Shown: one piece after another, positions 8,119-17,219 of the stretch
How positions within the stretch are numbered: the stretch's first letter is position 1
How the letters are laid out: the number at the start of each line of letters is the position of its first letter
Origin: Actinomyces capricornis
GTDB lineage: Bacteria > Actinomycetota > Actinomycetes > Actinomycetales > Actinomycetaceae
NCBI RefSeq assembly: GCF_019974135.1
Contig: NZ_AP025017.1
Coordinates: 2,852,001-2,916,000, forward strand
DNA length: 64,000 nt
Direction: 5' to 3'
The notes under the pieces: model-generated
Seen by the model: the letters and a program-made list of their open reading frames with translations, nothing else
Database searches by the model: none
Told to the model about the DNA's origin: nothing
Made by a program: the position numbers and the translations under genes

Positions 8119-9911
8119 GCACCGCGGCCCACGAGCCCGCGGCCGGCGCGCCCCAGGGGCAGGGCGCCGCCGGCGTGCCGGGGGCGCAGGCCGCCGTCAC
8201 CGGCCTGCGCGACCGCCTCTTCGGCCTGGAGCTGCCCTACTCCCTGCCCGGGGCGCAGGCCGCCGCCTCCCGCAGCCGCCTGGTCCGCGACCAGCTGGGG
8301 GACTACATCCTGCCCCGCCTGGCCAGCCTGGACGCCCCCGTCCTGGCGGTGGTGGGAGGATCCACGGGCGCGGGCAAGTCCACGCTGGTCTCCTCCCTCG
8401 TGGGCCGGCATGTCAGCCTCAGCTCGGCGATCCGGCCCACCACGCGGCGCCCCCTCCTGCTGCACGCCCCCGAGGACGCCCCCTGGTTCGAGGGGGACCG
8501 GGTCCTGGGCTCCCTGGCACGCATGCGCGTGCCCGAGGACGCCCCCGCCAGCCCGCCGACCAGCCACACCCCCCGCGAGCTGGAGCTGCGGGCCTGCTCG
8601 GTGCTGCCCCACGGCCTGGCCCTACTCGACGCCCCCGACATCGACTCGGTGGTCGAGGACAACCGGGAGCTGGCGGCGGGCCTGCTGGCCAGCGCCGACC
8701 TGTGGATCTTCGTGACCACCGCCTCCCGCTACGCCGACGCCGTGCCCTGGGACCACCTGAGGGCCGCATCTGAGCGGCAGGTGACCACCGCCGTCGTGCT
8801 GGACCGGGTACCGCCCGGCGCCCAGCAGCCGGTGGAGGCCGACCTGCGCCGCCGGCTGGAGGAGGCCGGCCTGGCCGACTCCCCGGTCTTCACCATCGCC
8901 GAGACCGCCATGGATGAGCGGGGCCTGCTGCCCGCCCACGTCATCGCACCCCTCCAGCAGTGGCTGGGGGCCCTGGCAGCCGACGCCGATGCGCGCCGCC
9001 GCATCGCCCGGCGCACCCTGGCCGGGGCGCTGGCGGCGGCCCTGGCCCAGTGCCAGTCCCTCGTGGTCGAGCTGGAGATGCAGGAGGCGGAGTACGAGCG
9101 CCTCTCGCGGCTGGCGCACGAGGAGCACGACGGCGCCCTGGAGCGGGTGGTGGAGGCCACCGCTGACGGCTCCATGCTGCGCGGGGAGGTCCTGGCCCGC
9201 TGGCAGGAGTTCGTGGGCACCGGGGACCTGCTGCGCTCCCTGGAGGCCCACGTGGGCCGCCTGCGCGACCGGCTCACCGCGGCCCTGCGGGGCCGGCCCA
9301 CCCCGGCGGCCCGCGTGGAGGAGGCCATCGAGTCCTCCCTGGTGGGGCTCATCACCGCCGAGGCCCAGCGCGCCGCCCTGGAGACCGAGCGGGCCTGGAG
9401 GCGCTCGGGCACCGCCGGCGGGCAGCTGGAGGCCGCCCTGGGCGCCCTGGCCCACCAGGGGCCGTTGGAGGATGAGGCCGCCGCATTGGTGCGCCGGTGG
9501 CAGCAGGAGGTCCTGGGCCTCATCCGCGCCGAGGCGGCCGATAAGCGCCTGACCGCCCGGCTGCTGTCCCTGGGCGTCAACGGCGCGGGCGTGCTGCTGA
9601 TGATCCTGGTCTTCGCCCACACCGGGGGCCTGACCGGTGGGGAGATCGGCATTGCGGGGGGCACCGCCGTCCTGGCCCAGCGCCTCCTGGAGGCGGTCTT
9701 CGGGGACCAGGCCATGCGCGCCATGACCCGGCGCGCCCGCGACGACCTGACCGCCCGCGTCGAGGCCCTGCTCCAGGCCCGTAGCCGGGCCCTGACCGAG
9801 ATGCTGCGCCGGCCCCGGCCACCGGCCGAGGAGCTGCGCCAGGCGATGGCCGCGGCGCGCCACGCCACCGCGCAGGCCCTGGGCCGGCCCGGGGCGGGGG
9901 AGGAGTACTGA
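8115..9911 (+). CDS. Membrane-associated dynamin-like GTPase, first of a pair
   Basis: 598 residues. The P-loop GGSTGAGKST lies near residue 80, the switch region RPTTRRP follows, and the G3-like motif is LLDAPDID rather than DxxG. The G4 position reads VVLDRVP, a weak match to NKxD. Helical, Ala/Glu-rich sequence follows, then a hydrophobic hairpin at about residues 484-530 (GVNGAGVLLMILVFAHTGG), suggesting membrane insertion. Family knowledge: tandem dynamin-like GTPases occur in Actinobacteria (for example DynA/DynB in Streptomyces, acting at division septa); orthology is not shown. It overlaps both neighbours by one to four bases, indicating stoichiometric production with the second GTPase. 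Confidence 0.75.
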   Translation: MSTAAHEPAAGAPQGQGAAGVPGAQAAVTGLRDRLFGLELPYSLPGAQAAASRSRLVRDQLGDYILPRLASLDAPVLAVVGGSTGAGKSTLVSSLVGRHVSLSSAIRPTTRRPLLLHAPEDAPWFEGDRVLGSLARMRVPEDAPASPPTSHTPRELELRACSVLPHGLALLDAPDIDSVVEDNRELAAGLLASADLWIFVTTASRYADAVPWDHLRAASERQVTTAVVLDRVPPGAQQPVEADLRRRLEEAGLADSPVFTIAETAMDERGLLPAHVIAPLQQWLGALAADADARRRIARRTLAGALAAALAQCQSLVVELEMQEAEYERLSRLAHEEHDGALERVVEATADGSMLRGEVLARWQEFVGTGDLLRSLEAHVGRLRDRLTAALRGRPTPAARVEEAIESSLVGLITAEAQRAALETERAWRRSGTAGGQLEAALGALAHQGPLEDEAAALVRRWQQEVLGLIRAEAADKRLTARLLSLGVNGAGVLLMILVFAHTGGLTGGEIGIAGGTAVLAQRLLEAVFGDQAMRAMTRRARDDLTARVEALLQARSRALTEMLRRPRPPAEELRQAMAAARHATAQALGRPGAGEEY

Positions 9912-11650
9912 TGCGCATCCCACGCACACCCGTCCCGGAGCAGGGGGACCGGGGGGCCGCGGCGATCGCGGCCGCAGACGCCGATCTCACCGGAGACCTG
10001 GAGGCCCTTCAGCGCGCCGTGGAGCTGGCCGCAGGCCTGGGCATCGACCAGGAAGATCTGGCCCCGGCGCGCGAGGTCATCGAGCGGGCGGGCCAGCGCC
10101 GTCGCCTGGCGCCCCAGGCCACCGTCGTGGCCCTGCTGGGGGCCACCGGATCGGGCAAGTCGAGTGTCTTTAACGCCCTGGCGGGCGGCGAGCTGGCCCG
10201 CGTGGCCCCCACCCGCCCCACCACCTCCCAGCCCCTGGCGCTCATCGGCCCCGGGCCGGTGGTCCCGGGCGCCACGGCCCTGCTGGACTGGCTGGAGATC
10301 GGCCAGCGGGTCCAGCATCCCGGCTCCCCGGGGGCCCCGGCCCTGGGGGAGGGGACGATCCTGCTGGACCTTCCCGATATCGACTCCGATGAGCTCGCGC
10401 ACCGGGCCATCGCCCAGCGCCTGGCCAGCAGGGTCGACCTCCTGGTGTGGGTCCTCGACCCCGAGAAGTACGCCGACGGCGTCGTCCACCACGACTTCCT
10501 GGCCCCCATGGCGGCCCACGCCGAGGTCACCGTCGTGGCCCTCAACCAGGTGGACCGGCTCGATGACCAGGCCCGCAGCGCCGTCCTGGAGGACCTGGCC
10601 CGCCTCCTGGAGCGCGAGGGCATGGGCGCGGCGCCCGTCATGGCCCTGAGCGCCCGCACGGGCGAGGGCGTGGCCGAGCTGGCCGGCGCCATCGCCTCGG
10701 TGGCCCAGGCGCGCACGGCGACGGCGCGGCGCCTGAGCGCCGACATCCGCACCGCGGCGCGGGGCCTGAGCGCCGGACTGGGGCTGGAGGGCCCGGGGCA
10801 GCCGGGTGCTCCGCCGCAGTGCGCGGATCCTTCAGCGCTCGACGACGTTACCGATCTTCAGGCGGCGGCCTTCAGGGCCTCGGGCGCTCAGGTGGTGGCC
10901 GAGGCTGTGGCCGGCGCCTACCGGCACCGGGCGCGCATCGCCGTGGGATGGCTGCCGGTGCGCTGGGTGGAGCGCCTGCGCCGCGACCCCCTGGGGGTCC
11001 TCCACCTGGGCGGCGCAGGCCGGGAGGCCGCGGCCGGGCGGGCCTCGGGCAGCAGGGAGGAGGGCGCCCCCCTGCCGGCCAGCTCCCTTCCCCAGGCGCC
11101 TGCGGCGGCGGCCGGGGCCCTGCGCATCGCCGCCCACACCTACGCCCAGCGCGCCTGCGCGGGCCTGCCCGCCCGGTGGGCGGGTGAGGCCGTGGCCCGC
11201 AGTGATGCGTGCGCCCAGGCCCTGGCCCCGCACCTGGACGCGGCCGTGGTGTCCACCGACCTGGAGCAGACCCGGCCCCGATGGTGGTCGGCGGCCAACG
11301 CCCTGCAATGGCTGGCCTTCCTCACCGCGCTCGTCGGCGGGCTGTGGCTGGTGGCCCTCCACCTCATGGACCGCTACCTGCTCATCACCGCCGACCCGCC
11401 CCGGTGGGGGCATGTGCCCTGGCCCGTCATCCTGCTGGTGGCTGGCCTCGCCCTGGGCCTGGTGCTGGCCCTCATCTGCGGCGGCATCGCCCGGGTGGCC
11501 GCCTCCCGGCGCTCCCGGCGCGCCCGGGCCCGGCTGCGCCAGCGGATCAGCGGGGTCATCGAGGAGCACATGGTGGCGCCTCTGCGCCAGGAGCTGGCCT
11601 CCTGGGGCGAGTTGGTCGGCCTGCTCGACCGGCTGGTCCAGGGACGATAA
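9911..11650 (+). CDS. Membrane-associated dynamin-like GTPase, second of a pair
   Basis: 579 residues. It has a better GTPase signature than its partner: P-loop GATGSGKSS near residue 75, PTRPTTSQP switch I, LLDLPDID as G3, ALNQVDRLDD as G4 and LSARTGEG as G5. Two membrane helices lie near the C-terminus (about 463-487 and 500-526), followed by an Arg-rich amphipathic tail. It starts on the last base of the upstream stop codon. The paired arrangement suggests that the two proteins form a heteromeric membrane-remodelling or cell-division GTPase complex; this is inference from dynamin-like pairs elsewhere. Confidence 0.78.
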   Translation: MRIPRTPVPEQGDRGAAAIAAADADLTGDLEALQRAVELAAGLGIDQEDLAPAREVIERAGQRRRLAPQATVVALLGATGSGKSSVFNALAGGELARVAPTRPTTSQPLALIGPGPVVPGATALLDWLEIGQRVQHPGSPGAPALGEGTILLDLPDIDSDELAHRAIAQRLASRVDLLVWVLDPEKYADGVVHHDFLAPMAAHAEVTVVALNQVDRLDDQARSAVLEDLARLLEREGMGAAPVMALSARTGEGVAELAGAIASVAQARTATARRLSADIRTAARGLSAGLGLEGPGQPGAPPQCADPSALDDVTDLQAAAFRASGAQVVAEAVAGAYRHRARIAVGWLPVRWVERLRRDPLGVLHLGGAGREAAAGRASGSREEGAPLPASSLPQAPAAAAGALRIAAHTYAQRACAGLPARWAGEAVARSDACAQALAPHLDAAVVSTDLEQTRPRWWSAANALQWLAFLTALVGGLWLVALHLMDRYLLITADPPRWGHVPWPVILLVAGLALGLVLALICGGIARVAASRRSRRARARLRQRISGVIEEHMVAPLRQELASWGELVGLLDRLVQGR

Positions 11651-11668
11651 CGGGCAGCGAAGGGGCGT

Positions 11669-12006
11669 ATGAGCGTGGCGATCAGGGATAACCACCCACA
11701 GGGCTGCCAGCAGGGCCGCCGCAGGCCCACGGTGACGTCTACTCGGCGGACTGCCCGTGCCGCGCTCTGCTCGATGTGGTCGCGAACAAGTGTTCGGCCC
11801 TGGCCATCGGTGCCCTGGATGAGCGCGCTTCGATTCGGTGAGCTTCAGTGCAGGCTCCAGGGGATCTCGCCGAAGGTGCTCACCGCGACGCTGCGCCGGC
11901 TGGGGAGCCATGGGCTGGTGCACCGGGAGGTGATCCCGGCCGTTCCCCTGCACGTGGAGTACTCACCGACCGATGCCGGACGCAGCGCGGTCCCTCGCGC
12001 CATTGG
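11669..12006 (+). pseudogene. Decayed HxlR-family transcriptional regulator (frameshifted)
   Basis: Two frames together spell an HxlR winged helix. The frame read from 11737 gives VYSADCPCRALLDVVANKCSALAIGALDER and then stops. The frame that starts at ATG 11669 picks up at about 11828 with LRFGELQCRLQGISPKVLTATLRRLGSHGLVHREV and EYSPTDAGRSAV. The junction near 11825-11832 needs a one-base shift, and a second shift is needed near 11735 if ATG 11669 was the original start. The normally conserved Trp in KWSAL is Cys here. HxlR proteins sense quinones or aldehydes, usually acting on a divergent oxidoreductase gene; none is present. Confidence 0.7.
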
Positions 12007-12068
12007 GCGCGGGGCGCCCTCGGCGCGGCGACCATGCCAGTGCCTGCCCCCATCCAGAATGCGATCAC

Positions 12069-12111
12069 GGGGTACGGATGGCGATCACCCCGCAGTCGCT
12101 ATCCGTACCCC
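12069..12111. repeat. 16-bp inverted repeat (one G-T pair)
   Basis: Bases 12069-12084 pair with 12096-12111 around an 11-nt loop. It sits in the gene-poor stretch downstream of the HxlR remnant, and its arms contain GGGGTACG, also seen in the hairpin at 571-624. Confidence 0.55.
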
Positions 12112-12183
12112 GCGCTCGCATATCACCAAGCCCTGGCACTGCCGGGAACTCGAGGCCCACGACAGCGTGGTATTCGGCATCCA

Positions 12184-12232
12184 CCGTCTCGTACCTTCGC
12201 CATCGATCTCGTAGGTCAGAGGTACGAGACGG
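12184..12232. terminator. 13-bp hairpin between convergent units
   Basis: Bases 12184-12196 and 12220-12232 are exact reverse complements. It lies just downstream of the minus-strand antiporter stop codon (12257) and after the HxlR remnant on the plus strand, so it fits a bidirectional terminator. The arm sequence CTCGTACC occurs again at 12241-12249. Confidence 0.5.
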
Positions 12233-12256
12233 AGCTCTAAGGTACGAGAGGGCGTC

Positions 12257-13861
12257 TTAAGGCAGGGCGGACTGGGGCAGGGACTCGGTGAACTCGGCCA
12301 GGGCGGTGCCGACCGAGTCGTAGATGTTGAACACCGCGTCCACGCCCCGCTCTCGCATGGCCTGGGCCTCGTCGTCGAACTGGGCGATGGCCAGGACCTG
12401 GCCCTCGAACTTCGAGCGCTCCAGCCAGTCCAGCACGTGCAGGTTGGCCCCGGGCTCGGGCATGGCCAGGACCGCCTTGGTGGCGTGGACCGCCTCCAGC
12501 TTGTCCCAGAAGGACTGGTCGGTGGCGTCGGCCTCGATGACGCGCCACCCGCGCCGGGAGAGCTCCTCGACCTTGGTGGTGTCGGAGTCGATGCCCAGCA
12601 CGCCCTGCTCCTGGTCGTCGATGAGTCGCTGGTAGGTGGCCCGCCCCACCCGGCCCATGCCGAAGATGACGGTGCGCACCCCGGTGAGGTCCAGGGCCTG
12701 CTCCTCGGGATGGAGCCGGGCGTCGGAGCGGGAGGGCAGGCGGTCGGTCATCCGCTGCACCAGGCGGGCCGGGTGGCGGTTGACCACTGAGGAGGCGATG
12801 AAGGACAGGGCCAGCGCCAGGCTGATCGCGGCCGTCCACTCCTGGCCCACCAGGGCGTGCTCGGCGGCCACCGCCACCACGATGAGCGCGAACTCCGAGT
12901 AGGCGGTCAGGGACAGGCCCGTGAGCACCGAGGTGCGCCGTCGCATCCCGAACACGCGCACCAGGCCGGTGTAGACGACCGCGCGCAGGGGAAGCAGTAC
13001 CAGGAGCACCCCGGCCAGGACGAAGGCGCCCGCTCCGGGGATGCCGCCCAGGCCGATGGACAGGAAGAAGCCGATGAGGAGCAGCTCCTTGATGGTGAAC
13101 AGGGCGCTGGAGAGCTCCTTGGCCGCCGGGTGGGAGGCGAACAGGACCCCGACCACCAGGGCGCCCAGGTCGCCGTCGATCCCCAGCAGGGAGAAGAGGA
13201 GGTAGCCCGGCAGCAGGGCCATGGAGATGCCGAACAGGGTGCGCATCTCCCGGTGGTCGATGCGGTCCAGGACCGTGCCCAGCAGTCTGCGCGCCGGCCA
13301 CAGCCCCACCAGGACCACCGCCCACGGGGAGGGCATCTCGCCGGAGACCACGGTCATGTACAGCACCGCGGCGATGTCCTGCAGGACGAGCACTCCGATG
13401 GCGATGCGACCGTAGAGGGAGTTGAGGTCGTCGCGCTCCTCCAGGAGCTTGACGACGATGACCGTGGAGGAGAAGGACAGGGCGAAGCCGAGGATGAGCA
13501 CGCCGGCGGGCGTGATGGGCCCGACCCTAAGGCCCAGGACGAGCAGCCCCGCGATGAGGGCGCTGCCCAGCGCGCTCAGGCCCACCATGGCGCCCAGGGC
13601 GGTGCCCACGACCTCGCGGCGCGCCAGGATGCGCAGGTCGACCTTGAGCCCGATCATGAACAGCAGAACGGCCACGCCCAGCTCGCCCAGGACGTGGACG
13701 GCCTCCAGGGCGGGCACGTGGGAGGCGCCCAGGAGGAAGCCCGCGGCCAGGAAGCCCACCAGAGGCGGCAGCCGCAGCAGGGTGGCGGCGAATCCGAGGA
13801 CGACGACGGCGCACAGGTAGATCGCGGGGACAAGACCGGCGACGTGGGTGTCCAGTATCAC
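12257..13861 (-). CDS. Kef/CPA2-type cation:proton antiporter with RCK (TrkA-N) domain
   Basis: 534 residues. About twelve membrane helices occupy residues 1-390, including GFLAAGFLLGASH and the ion-path segment ELGVAVLLFMIGLKVD typical of CPA2 exchangers. A cytosolic NAD-binding RCK domain follows from about residue 405 (RTVIFGMGRVGRATYQRL, then LGIDSDTTKVEEL). Family knowledge: KefB/KefC/YbaL-type proteins exchange K+ or Na+ for protons and are gated by the RCK domain. The start is GTG 13861, preceded by GGGAAGG; the longer upstream reading frame is low-complexity Ala/Thr and overlaps the helicase tail, so I rejected it. No KefF/KefG partner is adjacent. Confidence 0.88.
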   Translation of the reverse strand: MILDTHVAGLVPAIYLCAVVVLGFAATLLRLPPLVGFLAAGFLLGASHVPALEAVHVLGELGVAVLLFMIGLKVDLRILARREVVGTALGAMVGLSALGSALIAGLLVLGLRVGPITPAGVLILGFALSFSSTVIVVKLLEERDDLNSLYGRIAIGVLVLQDIAAVLYMTVVSGEMPSPWAVVLVGLWPARRLLGTVLDRIDHREMRTLFGISMALLPGYLLFSLLGIDGDLGALVVGVLFASHPAAKELSSALFTIKELLLIGFFLSIGLGGIPGAGAFVLAGVLLVLLPLRAVVYTGLVRVFGMRRRTSVLTGLSLTAYSEFALIVVAVAAEHALVGQEWTAAISLALALSFIASSVVNRHPARLVQRMTDRLPSRSDARLHPEEQALDLTGVRTVIFGMGRVGRATYQRLIDDQEQGVLGIDSDTTKVEELSRRGWRVIEADATDQSFWDKLEAVHATKAVLAMPEPGANLHVLDWLERSKFEGQVLAIAQFDDEAQAMRERGVDAVFNIYDSVGTALAEFTESLPQSALP

Positions 13862-13993
13862 GAGTGCCTTCCCGCCGTTTCCTGCGATGTCACAGGATGC
13901 CAACAGTGGCGCCACCTGCGATATTCCCGCGGCCGGGGCCCGTCTCAGCAGGGCTCCGGCCGCGGGAGGGGGTGCGGGTGCGGGCCAGTGGTG

Positions 13994-14013
13994 CCGGGCT
14001 CGGAGGAGCCCGG
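13994..14013 (-). terminator. Hairpin directly after the helicase stop codon
   Basis: An 8-bp G+C-rich stem (CCGGGCTC and its complement) closes a GGAG loop, two bases beyond the helicase stop codon on the minus strand. It is the best candidate for the helicase terminator. Confidence 0.5.
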
Positions 14014-14015
14014 GA

Positions 14016-16454
14016 TCAGCGGGCGTCGCGGTTGCCGCGGTAGCCGCCGCCGCGGTTGCCGCCGAAGCGGCCCGAGCCGCGGTCGTCGCGTCCCGAGCGG
14101 TACCCGCCCCGGGCGTCGCCGCCGCGGACGTCGCGTCCACCGCGTCCGCCCCGGTCCTCCCAGCGGCGTCCGCCGCGCTCATCCCGGTCCCAGCGCCCGC
14201 CGCGGTCCCCGCGCTCGCGCCGGTCCTGCCAGCGGCGTCCGCCGCGCTCGTCCCGGTCCCAGCGTCCGCCGCGCTCACCGCGGTCCCCGCGCTCGCCGTC
14301 GCGGCGGGGCCCCGCGCGGCGCTCGCCACGGTCCTGGGGGCCGGACCAGCCGTGCCCGGGACCCTGGTCGGGGCGGATGCGCAGCTCGCGGCCGCCGAAG
14401 GTCGCCCGACCCATCATGTCGAGCTGCTCGGGGCTCAGATCGGTGTGGATGGTCACCAGGGAGAAGGACTGGAGGATGTCGATCTTGCCGATATCCGAGC
14501 CGCTGATGCCGCCCTCATTGGCCAGGGCGCCCACGATCGCCCCGGGCTGGACGCGGTCGCGGTGGCCGACCTCGACCCGGTAGACGGTGCCAGGCCCCTC
14601 GTCCTCACGTCGCCCGCCGCGCGAGGCCCCGCGCTTGCCCTCGGGGCGCTCGCCGCGCTTGCGGTCATGACGGCTGCCCTCGAAGGACGCCGAGACGAAG
14701 GTGCCCTCGGAGTCCAGGTTCTCCTCGCGGCGAGGGCGCCGGCGCTCCTCACCGTCCTGACGGCGCTGGGGGCCCTCATCGCCCACCGCCAGGGCCAGGA
14801 GCGTGGCCGCGAGATCCTCGGCCTCAATGCCCAGGTCCGTGGCGGTGGCCTGCACCAGGGGCAGGTACATGCCCAGCCTGCCGCGCTCGTGGCGGGCGGC
14901 GGCGCGGCTCAGGAGCTTGGCGGCGCGGTGCTCCGAGACGTCGGCGGGGGAGGGCAGGGTGATCTCCTCCAGGCGGGTGCCGGTGAGGCGCTCGATCTGG
15001 CGGAGCTTGCTCTTCTCCTTGGGGGTCAGGAAGGTCACGGCCTCACCGCTGCGCCCGGCCCTGCCGGTGCGCCCGATGCGGTGGACGTAGGCCTCGGCCT
15101 CCCGCGGCACGTCGAAGTTGACCACCAGGCCGATGCGGTCCACATCCAGGCCTCGCGCGGCCACATCGGTGGCCACCAGGACGTCCAGGGTGCCGGCGCG
15201 CAGGCGCTCGACCAGGCGCTCGCGCTCGCGCTGGGGCACGTCCCCGGAGATGGCGGCGGCCTGGATGCCGCGGCCGGCCAGCTCGATGGCCACATCCTCC
15301 GCGGTGGACTTGGTGCGCACGAAGACAATGGCGGCCTGGGCGTCGGTGACCGCCAGGACGCGGGAGACCGCACCGATCTTGTGGCGGAAGGGCACCACGG
15401 CATAGGTCTGGTGGACCGTGGCCACGGTGGAGGAGGGTCGCGAGACCTCGACCTGGACCGGCTCGTGGAGGTGCTGGCGTGCCACCGCCTGGATGGCGGG
15501 GGGCATCGTGGCCGAGAACAGGGCGGTGCGGCGCTCAGCGGGCAGGGACTGCGCGATGGTCTCCACGTCGTCGGCGAAGCCCATGCGCAGCATCTCGTCG
15601 GCCTCGTCCAGGACGAAGTAGCGCACCTGGTCCAGGGCCAGGACGCCCTTGTCGATGAGGTCGATGACCCGGCCCGGCGTGCCGACCACGACCTGGGCGC
15701 CGCTCTTGAGCGCGCCGATCTGGGGGCCGTAGGGGGCGCCGCCGTAGACGGCCACCACGTCCAGGCCGCGTGAGCGCGAGGCCATGTCGGTGATCGCCTC
15801 GGCGCTCTGCAGGGCCAGCTCGCGGGTGGGGGCCAGGACCAGGGCCTGGACCTCGGGGTCGCGGGCGTCGACGGCGTCGAGCAGGGGCAGTCCGAAGGCG
15901 GCGGTCTTGCCGGTGCCGGTCTGGGCCACGCCCACGACGTCGCGACCGGCCAGGAGCACCGGGATGGCCTCCTTCTGGATGGCGGTGGGCGTGACGTAGC
16001 CCATGTCGGTCACGGCGCGCAGCAGGTCCGCGGGCAGGCCGAGGTCGGCGAAAGTGGTGCCGGACTCCTGCGGCGACTCGCCGCCGTCCTCGATGCCGGT
16101 GCCCGTCTCGGGGGCGGCGGGCTCGTCGTCGATGAAGGGGGCGTGGCCGTCGACCTCCTCCTCATCCATCTCAGTGCCGTCGTCCTCCTGCTCGCTGCCC
16201 TCGGGGCCCTCGGGGTCGGCCTCGGGAAGGTTGCGCTCGACGTCGTCCTCCTCGTCCTCGTGCTCGACGTCCTCAGGATCGCCGGGGGTCTCCGAGGAGG
16301 GGGGAGTGGCGAAGTCCTGGGGTGAGCCGGGGGAATCCGGCGAGGAGGCCGCTCCGGGCTCGGCGGTGGGGGGTGGGACGACCTCGTCCTGCCCGCGGGA
16401 GGCCTCCGCGGCGAAGAGGGCGTCAAGACTCAAGGGCTCGTTGCTGGTGCTCAT
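14016..16454 (-). CDS. DEAD-box ATP-dependent RNA helicase (DeaD/CsdA type)
   Basis: 812 residues. An acidic, disordered N-terminus (about 1-145) precedes the helicase core: Q motif FADLGLP...GYVTPTAIQ, motif I AQTGTGKT (about 178), DEAD (VLDEADEML, about 283), SAT, and the C-terminal motifs RGLDVDR and HRIGRTGRAG. A DbpA-like RNA-binding domain (YRVEVGHRDRVQPGAIVGALANE, from about 623) and a tail rich in RGG/RGDR follow. Family knowledge: it unwinds rRNA and mRNA structures in ribosome assembly, decay and cold adaptation. The start is ATG 16454 with a weak GGGAAAAA upstream; the frame is open further but reads as junk. The tail is encoded by tandem DNA repeats. Confidence 0.93.
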   Translation of the reverse strand: MSTSNEPLSLDALFAAEASRGQDEVVPPPTAEPGAASSPDSPGSPQDFATPPSSETPGDPEDVEHEDEEDDVERNLPEADPEGPEGSEQEDDGTEMDEEEVDGHAPFIDDEPAAPETGTGIEDGGESPQESGTTFADLGLPADLLRAVTDMGYVTPTAIQKEAIPVLLAGRDVVGVAQTGTGKTAAFGLPLLDAVDARDPEVQALVLAPTRELALQSAEAITDMASRSRGLDVVAVYGGAPYGPQIGALKSGAQVVVGTPGRVIDLIDKGVLALDQVRYFVLDEADEMLRMGFADDVETIAQSLPAERRTALFSATMPPAIQAVARQHLHEPVQVEVSRPSSTVATVHQTYAVVPFRHKIGAVSRVLAVTDAQAAIVFVRTKSTAEDVAIELAGRGIQAAAISGDVPQRERERLVERLRAGTLDVLVATDVAARGLDVDRIGLVVNFDVPREAEAYVHRIGRTGRAGRSGEAVTFLTPKEKSKLRQIERLTGTRLEEITLPSPADVSEHRAAKLLSRAAARHERGRLGMYLPLVQATATDLGIEAEDLAATLLALAVGDEGPQRRQDGEERRRPRREENLDSEGTFVSASFEGSRHDRKRGERPEGKRGASRGGRREDEGPGTVYRVEVGHRDRVQPGAIVGALANEGGISGSDIGKIDILQSFSLVTIHTDLSPEQLDMMGRATFGGRELRIRPDQGPGHGWSGPQDRGERRAGPRRDGERGDRGERGGRWDRDERGGRRWQDRRERGDRGGRWDRDERGGRRWEDRGGRGGRDVRGGDARGGYRSGRDDRGSGRFGGNRGGGYRGNRDAR
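14153..14296 (-). repeat. Two-copy tandem repeat encoding the RGG-like helicase tail
   Basis: Units of 69 bp (14153-14221) and 75 bp (14222-14296) are near-identical apart from a few substitutions and a 6-bp insertion. Each codes for Arg/Asp/Gly blocks such as GGRWDRDERGGRRW. They are in frame, so copy-number change would lengthen or shorten the tail without breaking the gene. Confidence 0.7.
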
Positions 16455-17219
16455 GATGTTTTTCCCGTCTCTGTCCCCATGGCGTGGAAGGGGACTGCTG
16501 AGGAGTGTGGGGGAGGACTTGTGCCCTCCGCTCTTGCCGCACCTGGCCCACCACACTCGCCCTGCACCGGTGTGGAACTCGGTGACTGACGGACTTGACG
16601 CACAGACTCACGGGGTGCTCGCCGGGCACTGCGGTGCCGGGAGGCCCGAACGGGGTCAACAGACGCGGATCGCTCCGGTGGCGACTCTACGTCAGGCCTC
16701 ATCGATACGGCAGTGGTGCTGGGGCAGGTCACAGGTGAGGTCCGTTACCATCCCGATGCCGTCGATGCCCCGCCTGCTCCCGGGCGTGCCGCTCCCCGGC
16801 GCCCCGGCCCGGCTCGACCGGTCATCCCGATGAGAAAGGCCCATTTGTGACTGAATAGAGACCTGGATAACGAACGTATATTTTTAAACGATGAGGGTCG
16901 TGGATGTTCTAGGTGCTCGCAGTGAAAGGTCGTCGACGCTGAATGAGCGATCTCATGATGTTGTGACGCCGGGCATCCTGCGCTGCCGGTCAGAGGCCCC
17001 TTCGCCGCCCGGCTGATATCGAATCGCGTCACCGATGGCGATACCATGGGCCTGTGATGGGGTGCGTGGTGCCTTGGGGACGAGGATTTCGGATCGCAGT
17101 CCCGTGACGGTCCGATGGTCAACACGGCCACTCATTCTACTCATTTTCTCAGTGCTCAGGTGGTGCCTATCGGGCATCCAGGAGCATCCCAAGAACTGCC
17201 CACGAAACGGTACGACCCG
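16455..17219. other. 765-bp divergent intergenic region, A+T-rich in the middle
   Basis: It separates the helicase (-) from a surface-protein gene (+). The centre, about 16840-16930, is clearly A+T-richer than the flanks and contains GTATATTTTTAAACG, so promoters for one or both genes are likely here. I could not identify a convincing paired -35/-10, a riboswitch or a tRNA. The open frames in it have no recognisable protein features. Confidence 0.45.
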
